A stretch of 64,000 nucleotides of DNA from Jiella sonneratiae (GCF_017353515.1 NZ_JAFMPY010000009.1:124001-188000), one strand, 5' to 3'. Numbered from the stretch's first letter, positions 15,775 to 24,868 are shown. Translations and numbers: made by a program. Notes: generated by a model from the letters alone, not told the origin.

Positions 15775-16577
15775 AGCTTGCCGCCGATCGGCGGCTTGTC
15801 GGTCATGCCTGCCAGGACCTCGGCGACGTGCCGCACCTCGACCGCGACGTTCTCCCTTTTCAGCTTGCCGTCCATGTTCATCAGGCAGCCGAGGTCGCCG
15901 GCGAGCAGCATGTCGGCGCCGGTCGTCGCCACGTTCTTCGCCTTCTTGCCGACGATGGCGTTCGAAACGTCCGGATACTTGACGCAGAAGGTGCCGCCGA
16001 AGCCGCAGCAGACGTCGGCTTCGGGAAGCTCCGCGAGGGTCAGGCCGGCGACGGACCGCAACAGCCTGCGCGGCTGCTCACGGATTCCGAGTTCGCGCAG
16101 ACCCGAACAGGAATCGTGATAGGTGACGGTTGCCGAGAGCTGCGCCTCGACGCTCTCCACGCCCATGACGTCGGCGAGGAAGCTGACGAGTTCGAACACC
16201 TTGGCGGAAAAGCGTGTCGCCCGCTCGTACCATTCCGGCTCGTCGGCGAAGAGTTCCGGGTAATGCTTCTTCAGGGTCGAGCCGCAGGAGCCCGACGGCG
16301 CGACGATATAGTCGTATCCCTCGAAGGTCTCGATGACGCTTCTCGCGATCGCCCTGGTGTCCTCGCGATCCCCGGAATTGTAGGCCGGCTGGCCGCAGCA
16401 GGTCTGGTTGGCCGGCACGACCACCGCGCATCCGGCGTCCTCGAGCAGCTTGATCGCGGCAAATCCGACCGTCGGCCGGAACAGGTCGACGAGGCAGGTC
16501 ACGAAAAGCGCGACCGTGGGTCTGCGGCGGACGCTCGCCTCGATGTCCGCCGGGCCGTTGATGGTCAAGGCACTCAT
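15771..16577 (-). CDS. lutA: LutA-type lactate utilization protein (CCG-domain)
   Basis: A 268-residue protein with two CCG (heterodisulfide-reductase-like) domains: [13 protein letters not shown] then [12 protein letters not shown] in the first half, and [12 protein letters not shown] then [14 protein letters not shown] in the second. Together with LutB and LutC it oxidises L-lactate to pyruvate. It is the first gene of the minus-strand unit, divergent from the DUF3422 gene. A palindrome CATCACGTGATG lies 51 nt upstream of its ATG. No lactate permease or lutR-type regulator is adjacent. Confidence 0.93.
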   Translation of the reverse strand: MSALTINGPADIEASVRRRPTVALFVTCLVDLFRPTVGFAAIKLLEDAGCAVVVPANQTCCGQPAYNSGDREDTRAIARSVIETFEGYDYIVAPSGSCGSTLKKHYPELFADEPEWYERATRFSAKVFELVSFLADVMGVESVEAQLSATVTYHDSCSGLRELGIREQPRRLLRSVAGLTLAELPEADVCCGFGGTFCVKYPDVSNAIVGKKAKNVATTGADMLLAGDLGCLMNMDGKLKRENVAVEVRHVAEVLAGMTDKPPIGGKL

Positions 16578-16627
16578 TCTCCGTTGGATTTTCGCCCGGC
16601 CCAACCGTTCGGGCCCGCATCGCGGCG

Positions 16628-16639
16628 CATCACGTGATG
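16628..16639. promoter_or_regulatory. Perfect palindrome upstream of lutA
   Basis: CATCACGTGATG is a perfect 12-bp palindrome in the divergent lutA/DUF3422 gap, 51 nt before the lutA ATG. It is suitably placed for a dimeric regulator. It does not obviously match a named lactate-regulator operator, and no regulator gene is adjacent. Confidence 0.35.
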
Positions 16640-16733
16640 TAGCGATCCTCAACCAGTTTGGAAACGATCGCAAATCGGCGTTTTCTCGTCCGCCGCCATC
16701 GGCTAGCAAGGGCCCGGGCACAGAGGGTACGGC

Positions 16734-18035
16734 ATGTCGGCGATCACTTTCGGCCATCAGTCGCTCGAGCGCTTCGAGCAGGATCCGCGGCGGGCGCTCG
16801 TCCTCGGCGAACTGCATGCGCGGCCGTTTCCGCTGATCAGGCTGCCGCGGGCCCTCGTCGTCCTCGCCTTCATGAACGAGGATCACGGCGCGCGCGATCA
16901 TCAGATTCTCGCCCAGATGTCGATCCGCCGCGGCGTGCCGCCGCCGGCGCGGGACGCGCGCACCCATGCCTTTAGCTTCGGCAAGGGCAAGCTGCGCTGG
17001 GAGCGGCATACCGAATTCTGCACCTACAGCTGGGAAGGGCCGGTGCCGGAGCGCTTCGGCGATCCCGTCGCCGGCCATCCGTTCGGTGCCGACTTCGAGG
17101 CGCCGGGCCCGCTGATGGCGGGCGTCCATCTGGAACTGCGCCCTCACGACGATGCCGGCCTTGCCGCGCTGGAAATCTTCGACCGGACGAGCTTCTGCTA
17201 TTCGGTGATGGAGGCCGGGCTCGCCCATGCCGCCACCGACTTCCGCCAGGATGGCGACGGGCTGACCCGCATCCTCGTCCTCGACGACGGCCTGCCGCCG
17301 GCGCGGGCCGGGGCGCTTGCCATGCGGCTCGTCGAGATCGAGATCTATCGCACGCTCGCCTTGCTCGGCCTGCCTCTCGCCCAGACCGTCGGTCCGGAGG
17401 TGCAGGCGCTGGAGGCGCGGCTGATGCAGATCACCGAGGAGATGAAGGCCGGCCCCGGCCATTCGCGCGAACTCTTGCAGGAGATCACGCTGGCGGCCGC
17501 CGCAGTCGAGGCGTCGGCGGCTTCGGTTCTCTATCGCTTCGGTGCCAGCAGAGCCTATGACGAGATCGTGCGCGAGCGGCTCGCCGCCGTCGGCGAACAG
17601 CCGATCGCCGGTCAGGAGAGCTGGAGCGCCTTCCTGAAACGCCGCATGGCGCCGGCCATGCGAACCTGCCGGGCGATTGAGGAGCGGCAGGCGAATCTTT
17701 CGGAAAAGCTGGCGCGGGCCGCCAACCTCCTCAGGACGCGCATCGACGTCGAGCTCGAACATCAAAATCGCGACCTCCTCTCCTCGATGAACCGGCGGGC
17801 GCAGATGCAGCTGCGGCTGCAGCAGACGGTCGAGGGCCTGTCGGTCGCCGCGATCGGCTATTATGTCGTCGGTCTCTTCGGCTATGTCGCGAAGGGTCTC
17901 GAACATGAGGGTCTCCCGATCTCCTCGACGCTTCTGACGGCGATCTTCGTGCCGTTCGCGCTTCTGGCGGTATGGTGGGTGGTGGAGCGCATCCGCCGGC
18001 ACCACGCACGGCCGTCGGAGGAGGGGGAACATTGA
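16734..18035 (+). CDS. DUF3422 membrane-anchored protein
   Basis: A 433-residue protein of family DUF3422, common in alpha- and betaproteobacteria and of unknown function. LVLGELHARPFPLIRLPRAL (residues 22-41) is its signature. The body is helical with a coiled-coil region, and two hydrophobic segments near the C-terminus (around 367-385 and 398-418) anchor it in the membrane, with a basic tail. The ATG at 16734 directly precedes the conserved start. It stands between the lut and glc operons; glcD follows after 100 nt. That gap holds a small GCGCCC-AATC-GGGCGC hairpin at 18062-18077, a possible weak terminator. Confidence 0.85.
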   Translation: MSAITFGHQSLERFEQDPRRALVLGELHARPFPLIRLPRALVVLAFMNEDHGARDHQILAQMSIRRGVPPPARDARTHAFSFGKGKLRWERHTEFCTYSWEGPVPERFGDPVAGHPFGADFEAPGPLMAGVHLELRPHDDAGLAALEIFDRTSFCYSVMEAGLAHAATDFRQDGDGLTRILVLDDGLPPARAGALAMRLVEIEIYRTLALLGLPLAQTVGPEVQALEARLMQITEEMKAGPGHSRELLQEITLAAAAVEASAASVLYRFGASRAYDEIVRERLAAVGEQPIAGQESWSAFLKRRMAPAMRTCRAIEERQANLSEKLARAANLLRTRIDVELEHQNRDLLSSMNRRAQMQLRLQQTVEGLSVAAIGYYVVGLFGYVAKGLEHEGLPISSTLLTAIFVPFALLAVWWVVERIRRHHARPSEEGEH

Positions 18036-18135
18036 TGTCGGGACGAGCCTGACCCTGCCGTGCGCCCAATCGGGCGCGCCGGTGGACGTCTTCGCCGGAC
18101 GCGCTTAAGCTGATGGCATCCTTGGGAGATTGCCG

Positions 18136-19629
18136 ATGTCCGTATCGATGCCGAAGCCGTCCGAGGCGATCCTGAAGCGCCGCGCCGCGATCGTCGACGC
18201 GCTCTGCGACATCGTGCCGGGCGAGGGCGTCGTTTCCGCCGCCAACGAGATGGCTGTGTTCGAGTCCGACGGGCTCACCGCCTATCGGCAGCTGCCGCTG
18301 GTCGTCGTCCTGCCGGAGACGGTCGAACAGGTGGCGGAAGTGCTCAGATATTGCCACCGCGAGGAGATCCCGGTCGTGCCGCGCGGCTCCGGCACGTCGC
18401 TTTCGGGCGGTGCTCTGCCGCTTCAGGACGGCGTGCTTCTCGTCCTGTCGAAATTCAACCGCGTGCTCTCGATCGATTTCGACAATCGCTGCGCCGTGGT
18501 GCAGCCGGGCGTCACCAATCTCGGCATCACGCGGGCCGTGGAGCATCGCGGCTTCTACTACGCGCCCGACCCGTCCTCGCAGATCGCCTGTTCGATCGGG
18601 GGCAACGTCGCGGAGAACTCCGGCGGCGTGCACTGCCTGAAATACGGGCTGACGGCGAACAACGTGCTGGGCGTCGAATTCGTCACCATCGAGGGCGAGA
18701 TCGTCAGGCTCGGCGGCAGGCACCTCGACGCCGAGGGCTACGATCTTCTCGGCCTGATGACCGGTTCGGAGGGCCTTCTCGGCGTCGTCACCGAGGTCAC
18801 CGTGCGGATCCTGCAGAAGCCGGAGACGGCGCGGGCGGTGCTGATCGGCTTTCCGACCTCTGAAGAGGCCGGCGCCTGCGTTGCCGCGATCATCGCCAAG
18901 GGGATCATCCCCGGCGGCATGGAGATGATGGACAGGCCGGCGATCCTTGCCGCCGAGGACTTCGTCCATGCCGGCTATCCGACAAACGTCGAGGCGCTGC
19001 TGATCGTCGAACTGGACGGACCGGCGGCGGAGGTCGACCATCTCCTTGCCGAAGTCGAGCGGATCGGCATCGAGAACGGCGCGGTCGTCTGCAAGGTGTC
19101 GCAGTCGGAGGACGAGCGCGCGGCCTTCTGGGCGGGACGCAAGGCCGCCTTTCCGGCGGTCGGGCGCATCTCGCCGGACTATTACTGCATGGACGGCACG
19201 ATCCCGCGCAAGGAACTGCCGAAGGTGCTGGCCGGGATGCGGGCGATGTCGGAAAAATACGGCCTCAGGGTCGCCAACGTCTTCCACGCCGGCGACGGCA
19301 ATCTCCATCCGTTGATCCTCTACGACGCCAACCGCGAGGGCGAACTCCACCGGGCGGAGGAATTCGGCAACGACATCCTGCGGCTCTGCGTCGAGGTCGG
19401 GGGTGTCCTCACCGGCGAACATGGCGTCGGCGTCGAAAAGCGCGACCTGATGCCGGAAATGTTCGGCGACGACGACATCAAGCACCAGCAGCGGGTCAAA
19501 TGCGCCTTCGACGACAAGCATCTGCTCAATCCGGGCAAGGTGTTCCCAGTGCTTCACCGCTGCGCCGAACTCGGGCGCATGCATGTCCACAAGGGGCAGG
19601 TGGCGTTCCCCGACCTGCCACGGTTCTGA
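18136..19629 (+). CDS. glcD: Glycolate/D-lactate oxidase FAD-linked subunit GlcD
   Basis: A 497-residue flavoprotein of the FAD-binding type 4 (PCMH) fold. VVPRGSGTSLSGGALPLQDG (about 78-97) binds the FAD pyrophosphate. The C-terminal part has NVFHAGDGNLHPLILYD and the GEHGVGVEKR motif, typical of GlcD. It oxidises glycolate to glyoxylate with GlcE and GlcF at the inner membrane. The ATG at 18136 is chosen over an in-frame TTG at 18130 because GGGAG lies 7 nt upstream. The next gene is not glcE but a Uma2 gene. Confidence 0.93.
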   Translation: MSVSMPKPSEAILKRRAAIVDALCDIVPGEGVVSAANEMAVFESDGLTAYRQLPLVVVLPETVEQVAEVLRYCHREEIPVVPRGSGTSLSGGALPLQDGVLLVLSKFNRVLSIDFDNRCAVVQPGVTNLGITRAVEHRGFYYAPDPSSQIACSIGGNVAENSGGVHCLKYGLTANNVLGVEFVTIEGEIVRLGGRHLDAEGYDLLGLMTGSEGLLGVVTEVTVRILQKPETARAVLIGFPTSEEAGACVAAIIAKGIIPGGMEMMDRPAILAAEDFVHAGYPTNVEALLIVELDGPAAEVDHLLAEVERIGIENGAVVCKVSQSEDERAAFWAGRKAAFPAVGRISPDYYCMDGTIPRKELPKVLAGMRAMSEKYGLRVANVFHAGDGNLHPLILYDANREGELHRAEEFGNDILRLCVEVGGVLTGEHGVGVEKRDLMPEMFGDDDIKHQQRVKCAFDDKHLLNPGKVFPVLHRCAELGRMHVHKGQVAFPDLPRF

Positions 19630-19645
19630 GGACGAGGAGTGTGCG

Positions 19646-20254
19646 ATGAGCGCGATCGAACGACTTCCCTCGCTCAAAGACGAGCCGCCGATGGACGAGG
19701 CGCGATTCCTGAAGTTCTTGGAAGCTCGGGGCGAGGACGAACGCTGGGAACTGATCGACGGGGAGCCGGTCCTGATGATGCATCCACCGAGCCTGAAGCA
19801 TCATATCATCGGCCAGAACCTCGAGCGGCTGCTCAACGATGCCTTGGAAACTCAGGCATCGAAGTTGTTCGCGATTCGCGAGATCGGTCTGGCGGTCGAG
19901 GACAAGCCCAGTTTCCGGCCGCAGGCGGACGTCGCCGTCATAGACGATGACCATGGCGACAACCCCTATTTCGCCGAGCGCTTCTACCTCGTCGCCGAGG
20001 TGCTGTCGGACTCGAACACTCGGGAATTCATCAGCACCAAGCGCCTGCGCTATGCCGATCATGCCGACTGCCTGCACGTCCTGATCATTTCACAGGCCGA
20101 TTTTGCCGTCGAGATCTGGTCGCGATCGAACGGCTGGCAGGGCCGCGTGCTGCGATCCCCTGAAGATCTCGTCGAGCTTCCGGAATTCGGGTTCACCTGC
20201 AGGGTGGTTGATATCTACGCCCGGACCGACCTCGTGCGGCGGCACCGCGCATGA
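19646..20254 (+). CDS. Uma2-family protein inserted between glcD and glcE
   Basis: A 202-residue PD-(D/E)xK-like Uma2 protein. EDERWELIDGEPVLMMHPPS (about 31-50), FRPQADVAVIDDD (the aspartate), YLVAEVLSDSNTREFI (the glutamate) and KRLRYADH (the lysine) are in the family order. A GAGGAG ribosome site precedes the ATG at 19646. It starts 16 nt after glcD and its stop overlaps the glcE start by 4 nt, so it is fully embedded in the operon. It shows only distant similarity to the Uma2 protein at 11547. Confidence 0.85.
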   Translation: MSAIERLPSLKDEPPMDEARFLKFLEARGEDERWELIDGEPVLMMHPPSLKHHIIGQNLERLLNDALETQASKLFAIREIGLAVEDKPSFRPQADVAVIDDDHGDNPYFAERFYLVAEVLSDSNTREFISTKRLRYADHADCLHVLIISQADFAVEIWSRSNGWQGRVLRSPEDLVELPEFGFTCRVVDIYARTDLVRRHRA

Positions 20255-21495
20255 ACGATTCGGGCCGATCATTTGACGCGTCGCCGCAGGAACGCGTGAT
20301 GACGCCGGGGAGTGAAGCGGACCTCCGCGACATCGTGGCCGTGGCCGTCTTAGCCGAGGAACCGCTGGCGATCGAGGGCACCGGGTCGAAGCGCGGCCTC
20401 GGCCGGCCGGTGCAGGCGGCGCGCACGCTGTCGCTCGCCGGCATGAGCGGCGTGACCCTCTACGAGCCGGAAGAACTGGTTCTGTCGGCAAAGGCCGGCA
20501 CGCCGATCGCCGAGATCGAGGCGCTCCTCGATGCGCACGACCAGCGGCTGGAATTCGAGCCGATGGATTACGGTCCGCTGCACGGGCTGGAACCTTGGCA
20601 GGGGACGCTCGGCGGGGTCGTCGCCTGCAACCTCTCCGGCCCGCGGCGGCTGAAGCAGGGTGCGGCGCGCGATCACATCCTCGGCGTCCGCGCCGTGTCG
20701 GGGCGGGCCGAGATTTTCAAGTCCGGCGGGCGGGTGGTGAAGAACGTCACCGGCTACGACCTGTCGAAGGGCCTCACCGGCTCCTACGGCACGCTCGCGG
20801 TGATGAGCGAGATCACCGTCAAGGTGCTGCCGAAATCCGAGACCGAGGCGACGCTGGTGCTGCGCGGCCTGTCGGACGAGGAGGCGGCGGGTGCGATGGC
20901 CGCCGCGATGGGCTCGCCCGCCGAGGTCTCGGGCGCAGCGCATCTGCCGGCCTATGTCGCCGCGCGGGTCGCCGATGCAGCGCTCGGCGAGGCCTCGGCG
21001 ACGCTGATCCGCATCGAGGGTTTCGGCCCGTCGGTCGAGGCGCGGGCGGCACATCTCGGCAAGGCGCTCGAACGGGTGGCGGCGCTGGAGCGGCTCGAAC
21101 CGGAAGCCTCCCGCCGCGTGTGGCGGGACGTTCGTGACGTCCGGCCATTCGTCGACGGGACGCAGAAGCCGGTCTGGCGGCTCTCCGTCACGCCGACGAA
21201 GGGTCATGCGGTCGTCATGAGCCTCAGGATGCAGGCGGCGATCGACGCCTTCTACGACTGGCAGGGCGGTCTCGTCTGGCTGCGGATGGAGGCCGGCGAG
21301 CCGGAGGACGGTCTCGTTCGCGAGACCCTGCGGCGGTTCGGGGGCGGCCACGCCACCCTGGTCAGGGCAAGCGAAAGCGTTCGGGCGGCGACGGCGGTAT
21401 TCCAGCCGCAGGAGCCGGCGCTGGCGGGCCTCTCGAAACGGTTGAAGGCGCAGTTCGATCCGAAGGGCGTGCTCAATCCGGGTCGGATGGGCTAG
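20251..21495 (+). CDS. glcE: Glycolate oxidase FAD-binding subunit GlcE
   Basis: A 414-residue protein with the smaller FAD_binding_4 architecture of GlcE: GTGSKRGLGRPVQAARTLSL (about 44-63), TLGGVVACNLSGPRRLKQGA (about 119-138), GRVVKNVTGYDLSKGLTGSY and the C-terminal FDPKGVLNPGRMG. It forms the GlcDEF oxidase with its neighbours. Translation is probably coupled to the Uma2 gene by the ATGA overlap. The DUF433/DUF5615 pair separates it from glcF. Confidence 0.92.
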   Translation: MNDSGRSFDASPQERVMTPGSEADLRDIVAVAVLAEEPLAIEGTGSKRGLGRPVQAARTLSLAGMSGVTLYEPEELVLSAKAGTPIAEIEALLDAHDQRLEFEPMDYGPLHGLEPWQGTLGGVVACNLSGPRRLKQGAARDHILGVRAVSGRAEIFKSGGRVVKNVTGYDLSKGLTGSYGTLAVMSEITVKVLPKSETEATLVLRGLSDEEAAGAMAAAMGSPAEVSGAAHLPAYVAARVADAALGEASATLIRIEGFGPSVEARAAHLGKALERVAALERLEPEASRRVWRDVRDVRPFVDGTQKPVWRLSVTPTKGHAVVMSLRMQAAIDAFYDWQGGLVWLRMEAGEPEDGLVRETLRRFGGGHATLVRASESVRAATAVFQPQEPALAGLSKRLKAQFDPKGVLNPGRMG

Positions 21496-21539
21496 AGTGA
21501 TCGTTCGGACGAGATGGACATGCGTGAGGAGGTTTCGGT

Positions 21540-21779
21540 ATGAGGATCGACCAGGTGATCAGTTCGGATCCGGAGATCATGTCTGGCGAGGTTGTCTTTG
21601 CCGGTACGCGCGTGCCCATCGACGCGCTTTTCGAGAACATTGCCAGCGGGCTCAGTTTCGAAGATTTTCTCGACAATTTCCCGACGGTCACGCGTGAACA
21701 AGCGCAAGCTGCTTTGATCTTCGCAGGCGAACATCTGAAGTCGTTCCATCGGTGGCAGAACTTTGAAAGCGCTGCTTGA
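21540..21779 (+). CDS. DUF433 antitoxin-like protein
   Basis: A 79-residue DUF433 protein, a small winged-helix domain usually serving as antitoxin to DUF5615 PIN-like toxins. SDPEIMSGEVVFAGTRVPID (9-28) is the family signature, followed by FEDFLDNFPTVTREQAQAAL. An AGGAGG-like sequence stands before the ATG. It overlaps the toxin-like gene by 17 nt, the usual arrangement for type II pairs. It lies 44 nt after glcE and is transcribed in the same direction. Its base composition is less GC-rich than that of the glc genes, which suggests later acquisition. Confidence 0.87.
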   Translation: MRIDQVISSDPEIMSGEVVFAGTRVPIDALFENIASGLSFEDFLDNFPTVTREQAQAALIFAGEHLKSFHRWQNFESAA

Positions 21780-22128
21780 TGAGGGAGTCCCGAAAGCGGT
21801 TGCTCGACTGCTCCAGGAAAAGGCGTTGAACGTCTCGAGGTTTCCCAACGATTGGAAGGGGCTTCGCAATGGCGAACTCCTCCGCCGTCTGATCGATGGC
21901 GGCTACGACTGCCTCATCACCTGTGACAAAAACCTCATCTTCCAACAGGATACACGCGAAAGAGGGATCAGCATCATCGTGCTTCCCGGTCAGGACGTCG
22001 TTATGTTGCGCGCCATCGCCGAAAGCATCGTGACCGCGGTGGCGAAGGTTCGACCCGACAGTCCTCTTTTCATTCAACATGACGGCGCAATCAGCCGATT
22101 CAGAGCCAGAAGTCGGCAGAAGAAGTAA
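21763..22128 (+). CDS. DUF5615 PIN-like toxin candidate
   Basis: A 121-residue protein starting at TTG (21763). It begins MKALLDEGVPKAVARLLQE, with the acidic LLDE of the PIN-like family, and contains LIDGGYDCLITCDKNLIFQQ (about 44-63), matching the second acidic strand. DUF5615 proteins are predicted RNases in toxin-antitoxin pairs with DUF433. Toxic activity here is inferred. Composition is less GC-rich than its surroundings. Its stop lies 1 nt before the glcF start, so the pair is inserted with almost no spare sequence. Confidence 0.82.
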   Translation: MKALLDEGVPKAVARLLQEKALNVSRFPNDWKGLRNGELLRRLIDGGYDCLITCDKNLIFQQDTRERGISIIVLPGQDVVMLRAIAESIVTAVAKVRPDSPLFIQHDGAISRFRARSRQKK

Positions 22129-22129
22129 A

Positions 22130-23431
22130 ATGCAAACCGCCTTCACCGCAGACCAGCTCGACCAGCCCGACGTCGCGCATTCGGAAAAGATCATCCGCAA
22201 ATGCGTGCATTGCGGCTTCTGCACCGCGACCTGCCCGACCTACGTCACGCTGGGCAACGAGCTCGACAGCCCGCGCGGAAGAATCTACCTGATCAAGGAG
22301 ATGCTGGAAAACGACCGGCCGGCGGACGAGAAGGTCGTCACCCATATCGACCGCTGCCTCTCCTGCCTCGCCTGCATGACCACCTGCCCGTCGGGCGTGA
22401 ACTACATGCATCTCGTCGATCACGCCCGCGCCCATATCGAGCGAACCTATCGGCGCCCCTTCGTCGACCGGACGATCCGGCGGATTCTCGCGGCGACGCT
22501 GCCCTATCCGGCGCGGTTCCGGGCCAGCCTGACGCTGGCAAGGCTCGGCCGCCCCTTCGCGCCGCTGTTCGATGCGGTCAAGCCGCTGAAGCCGTTCGGG
22601 GCGATGCTGCGGCTTGCGCCCGTGACGCTGCCGGCGAAGTCGCCGGTCAACGCGCCGGCCGTCCATCCCGCCGCGGGGGCGCGGAAGAAGCGCGTCGCGC
22701 TGCTTGGCGGCTGCGCCCAGTCGGTGCTCGATCCGAAGATCAACGAGGCGACGGTGCGGCTGCTCACCCGGCTCGGCGTCGAGGTGGTGGTTCCGGCGGG
22801 CGAGGGCTGCTGCGGTGCGCTCGTCCACCACATGGGCCAGGAGGAGCCGGCGCTCGACTTCGCCCGCGCCAATATCGACGTCTGGGCGCGCGAGATCGAA
22901 AAGGGCGGGCTCGACGCCATCGTCATCACCGCGTCAGGCTGTGGCACGACGATCAAGGACTATCACCACATGCTGCGGCTCGATCCCGCCTATGCCGAGA
23001 AGGCGGCCGCCGTGTCGGCGCTGGCGAAGGACGTGACCGAACTCCTTGCCGAACTGGAACTGCCGGCGCCGCAGGACACCGGCGGGCTGACCGTCGCCTA
23101 TCACTCCGCCTGCTCGATGCAGCACGGCCAGCGGATCGTCCGCCAGCCGAAGGCCTTGCTAGCGAAGGCCGGCTTCAGCGTCCGCGACGTGCCGGAAGGC
23201 CATCTGTGCTGCGGCTCAGCCGGCACCTACAACATCATGCAGCCGGAAATCGCGGCGCGGCTACGCGACCGCAAGGTCAAGAACATCGAGAGCGTCGCGC
23301 CGCAGGCCATCGCCACGGGCAACATCGGCTGCATGACCCAGATCGGCGGCGCGACGAAGATCCCCGTCATCCACACGGTCGAGCTTCTCGACTGGGCCTT
23401 CGGCGGCGAAAAGCCGGCCGCGATCGCCTGA
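22130..23431 (+). CDS. glcF: Glycolate oxidase iron-sulfur subunit GlcF
   Basis: A 433-residue protein with two N-terminal 4Fe-4S motifs, CVHCGFCTATCPTY (about 24-37) and CLSCLACMTTCPSG (about 74-87). Two CCG domains follow, including EGCCGALVHHMG and HLCCGSAGTYN. It passes electrons from GlcDE to the quinone pool. The ATG at 22130 is chosen because it directly follows the toxin stop and starts the conserved MQTxF-type N-terminus; an earlier frame start at 22079 lies inside the toxin gene. Confidence 0.94.
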   Translation: MQTAFTADQLDQPDVAHSEKIIRKCVHCGFCTATCPTYVTLGNELDSPRGRIYLIKEMLENDRPADEKVVTHIDRCLSCLACMTTCPSGVNYMHLVDHARAHIERTYRRPFVDRTIRRILAATLPYPARFRASLTLARLGRPFAPLFDAVKPLKPFGAMLRLAPVTLPAKSPVNAPAVHPAAGARKKRVALLGGCAQSVLDPKINEATVRLLTRLGVEVVVPAGEGCCGALVHHMGQEEPALDFARANIDVWAREIEKGGLDAIVITASGCGTTIKDYHHMLRLDPAYAEKAAAVSALAKDVTELLAELELPAPQDTGGLTVAYHSACSMQHGQRIVRQPKALLAKAGFSVRDVPEGHLCCGSAGTYNIMQPEIAARLRDRKVKNIESVAPQAIATGNIGCMTQIGGATKIPVIHTVELLDWAFGGEKPAAIA

Positions 23432-23448
23432 GGACTGCGCCTGAGGAA

Positions 23449-24477
23449 CTACCGCGCGACCTGTTCGAGGAAACGCATCAGCCCGGTCTCGGGCGCGGTC
23501 AGCCGCTCCCGGCACCGGCCGCGCAACAGATCCTCGCCGAGGGCGCCGGCCTCGAAGGCCTCGACGATCGCCGGATGGACGTAGGACGAGCGGGCGACGG
23601 CCGGCGTGTTGCGCAGCCGCTGCGACACCGACCGCATCGCCGCTGCGACGGCGCGCTTCTTCTTGTTCGGCGTGTCGGCGTCGCCGGCATCTTCGATGAG
23701 ATAGCGCAGCGCCTCGGCCGAGCCGTGGAAGGTGCGGAAGTCCTTGGCCGAAATGTGCGCCCCGGAGGCCTCCGCGAGATACTCGTTGAGAAGGTTTGCG
23801 GTCAGTTCCCGCTGCTTCCTGGTCTTGCCGGGGAAGCGGAACAGCCGCTGCCCGCGCCCCTGGCGCATCTTCTTCAGCGAGGCAACGAGCGGGCGCTCGG
23901 CGATCTCGATCCGGTGTTCCTTGTTCGACTTGCCGACGAACTGCAGCACCGCGACCTTGCCGACGATCCTGAGGTTCTGCCGCCTGAGGGAAGCGACGCC
24001 GCGGCCGCCGTCGGCGGCGTATTTCTCGTGGCCGGGGCGCATCGCGGCGACGTCGACGAGGCGGGTCGCCACCGCCGCCGTCATCCGCCGGTCGGCCTTG
24101 CGGCGTCGCAGGTCCCGCTCGATCTGGCCGCGCAGGGTCGGCAGCGCCTTGCCGAACCGCATGAGCCGCTCGGTCTTGACCGCATTGCGCACGTTCACCC
24201 AGGCATCGTGATAGCGATACTGCAACCGCCCCTTCTCGTCGCGGCCGACGGCCTGGATGTGGCCGTTCTCGTAGACGCAGATCTTCACACCCGTCCAGGC
24301 CGGCGGGATGACCAGGGCCTTCACCCGCCGCTTCAACTGCCTGTCGTGGATCGTCTCGCCCGACCGCAGGCAGATCTTGAAGCCGCGTCCGCATTTGTGG
24401 CGCTCGATCTCGAAGGTCTCGGGATCGACCATTTCGAGCCCATAGCGCTCGGCGTGCATGGCGAGTTCGTATTGCAT
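23449..24477 (-). CDS. DNA topoisomerase IB (poxvirus-like)
   Basis: A 342-residue bacterial type IB topoisomerase. The N-terminal domain contains RHKCGRGFKI and VKALVIPPAWTGVKI; the catalytic domain carries AAMRPGHEKYAADGG, LRFPGKT-type and SAKDFRTFHGS motifs, and the active-site tyrosine in ARSSYVHPAIVEAF near residue 300. It relaxes supercoils through a 3'-phosphotyrosine intermediate. Two conserved arginine/lysine-rich stretches around KSNKEHRIEI are present. The ATG at 24477 is the first at the family N-terminus; the frame is open further upstream without motifs. It is convergent with glcF. Confidence 0.9.
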   Translation of the reverse strand: MQYELAMHAERYGLEMVDPETFEIERHKCGRGFKICLRSGETIHDRQLKRRVKALVIPPAWTGVKICVYENGHIQAVGRDEKGRLQYRYHDAWVNVRNAVKTERLMRFGKALPTLRGQIERDLRRRKADRRMTAAVATRLVDVAAMRPGHEKYAADGGRGVASLRRQNLRIVGKVAVLQFVGKSNKEHRIEIAERPLVASLKKMRQGRGQRLFRFPGKTRKQRELTANLLNEYLAEASGAHISAKDFRTFHGSAEALRYLIEDAGDADTPNKKKRAVAAAMRSVSQRLRNTPAVARSSYVHPAIVEAFEAGALGEDLLRGRCRERLTAPETGLMRFLEQVAR

Positions 24478-24649
24478 CGGCTTCGTCGGCGTCGGGTTTC
24501 GTTCGGACTCGGCAAACGCCGGCCGCGTCCCCAGCGTTCCGCACCCGCCTGCGACGATTTCGCCCCGCGGATCAGAGACTTGCCGGGGAACCGATGGTGC
24601 GGGGCGGGCTTTTCGCCGCAAACCGCATCGGCAAGAAGAGGTTGCGACG

Positions 24650-24868
24650 ATGACGAAATTCCGCAAGGGTCAGAATGTCGCCTGGTCCTGGGGCAACGGC
24701 GAAGGCGAGGGCAAGGTCAAGGACCGTTTCACCGAGAAGGTCACCCGCAAGATCGGCGGCAGCGAGATCACCCGCAATGCCAGCGAGGACAACTCGGCCT
24801 ATCTGATCGAGCAGGAGGACGGCAGCGAGGTGCTGAAGTCGGAATCGGAACTGAAGAAGCCGGACTGA
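24650..24868 (+). CDS. DUF2945 small protein (hypervirulence-associated TUDOR-like)
   Basis: A 72-residue protein, MTKFRKGQNVAWSWGNGEGE at the start, followed by GKVKDRFTEKVTRKIGGSEI and a SAYLIEQEDGSEVLKSESEL end. This is the full-length DUF2945 domain, a small SH3/TUDOR-like barrel of unknown role. A GAAGAGG element precedes the ATG. It is divergent from topoisomerase IB and converges with the YqaA-like gene. Confidence 0.88.
   Translation: MTKFRKGQNVAWSWGNGEGEGKVKDRFTEKVTRKIGGSEITRNASEDNSAYLIEQEDGSEVLKSESELKKPD

Noticed and set aside
24835-24858. Extra copy of the TAGTGG hairpin suggested by GTCGGAATCGGAA
   Set aside because: This is coding sequence for the DUF2945 C-terminus; there is no complementary arm or TAGTGG end.
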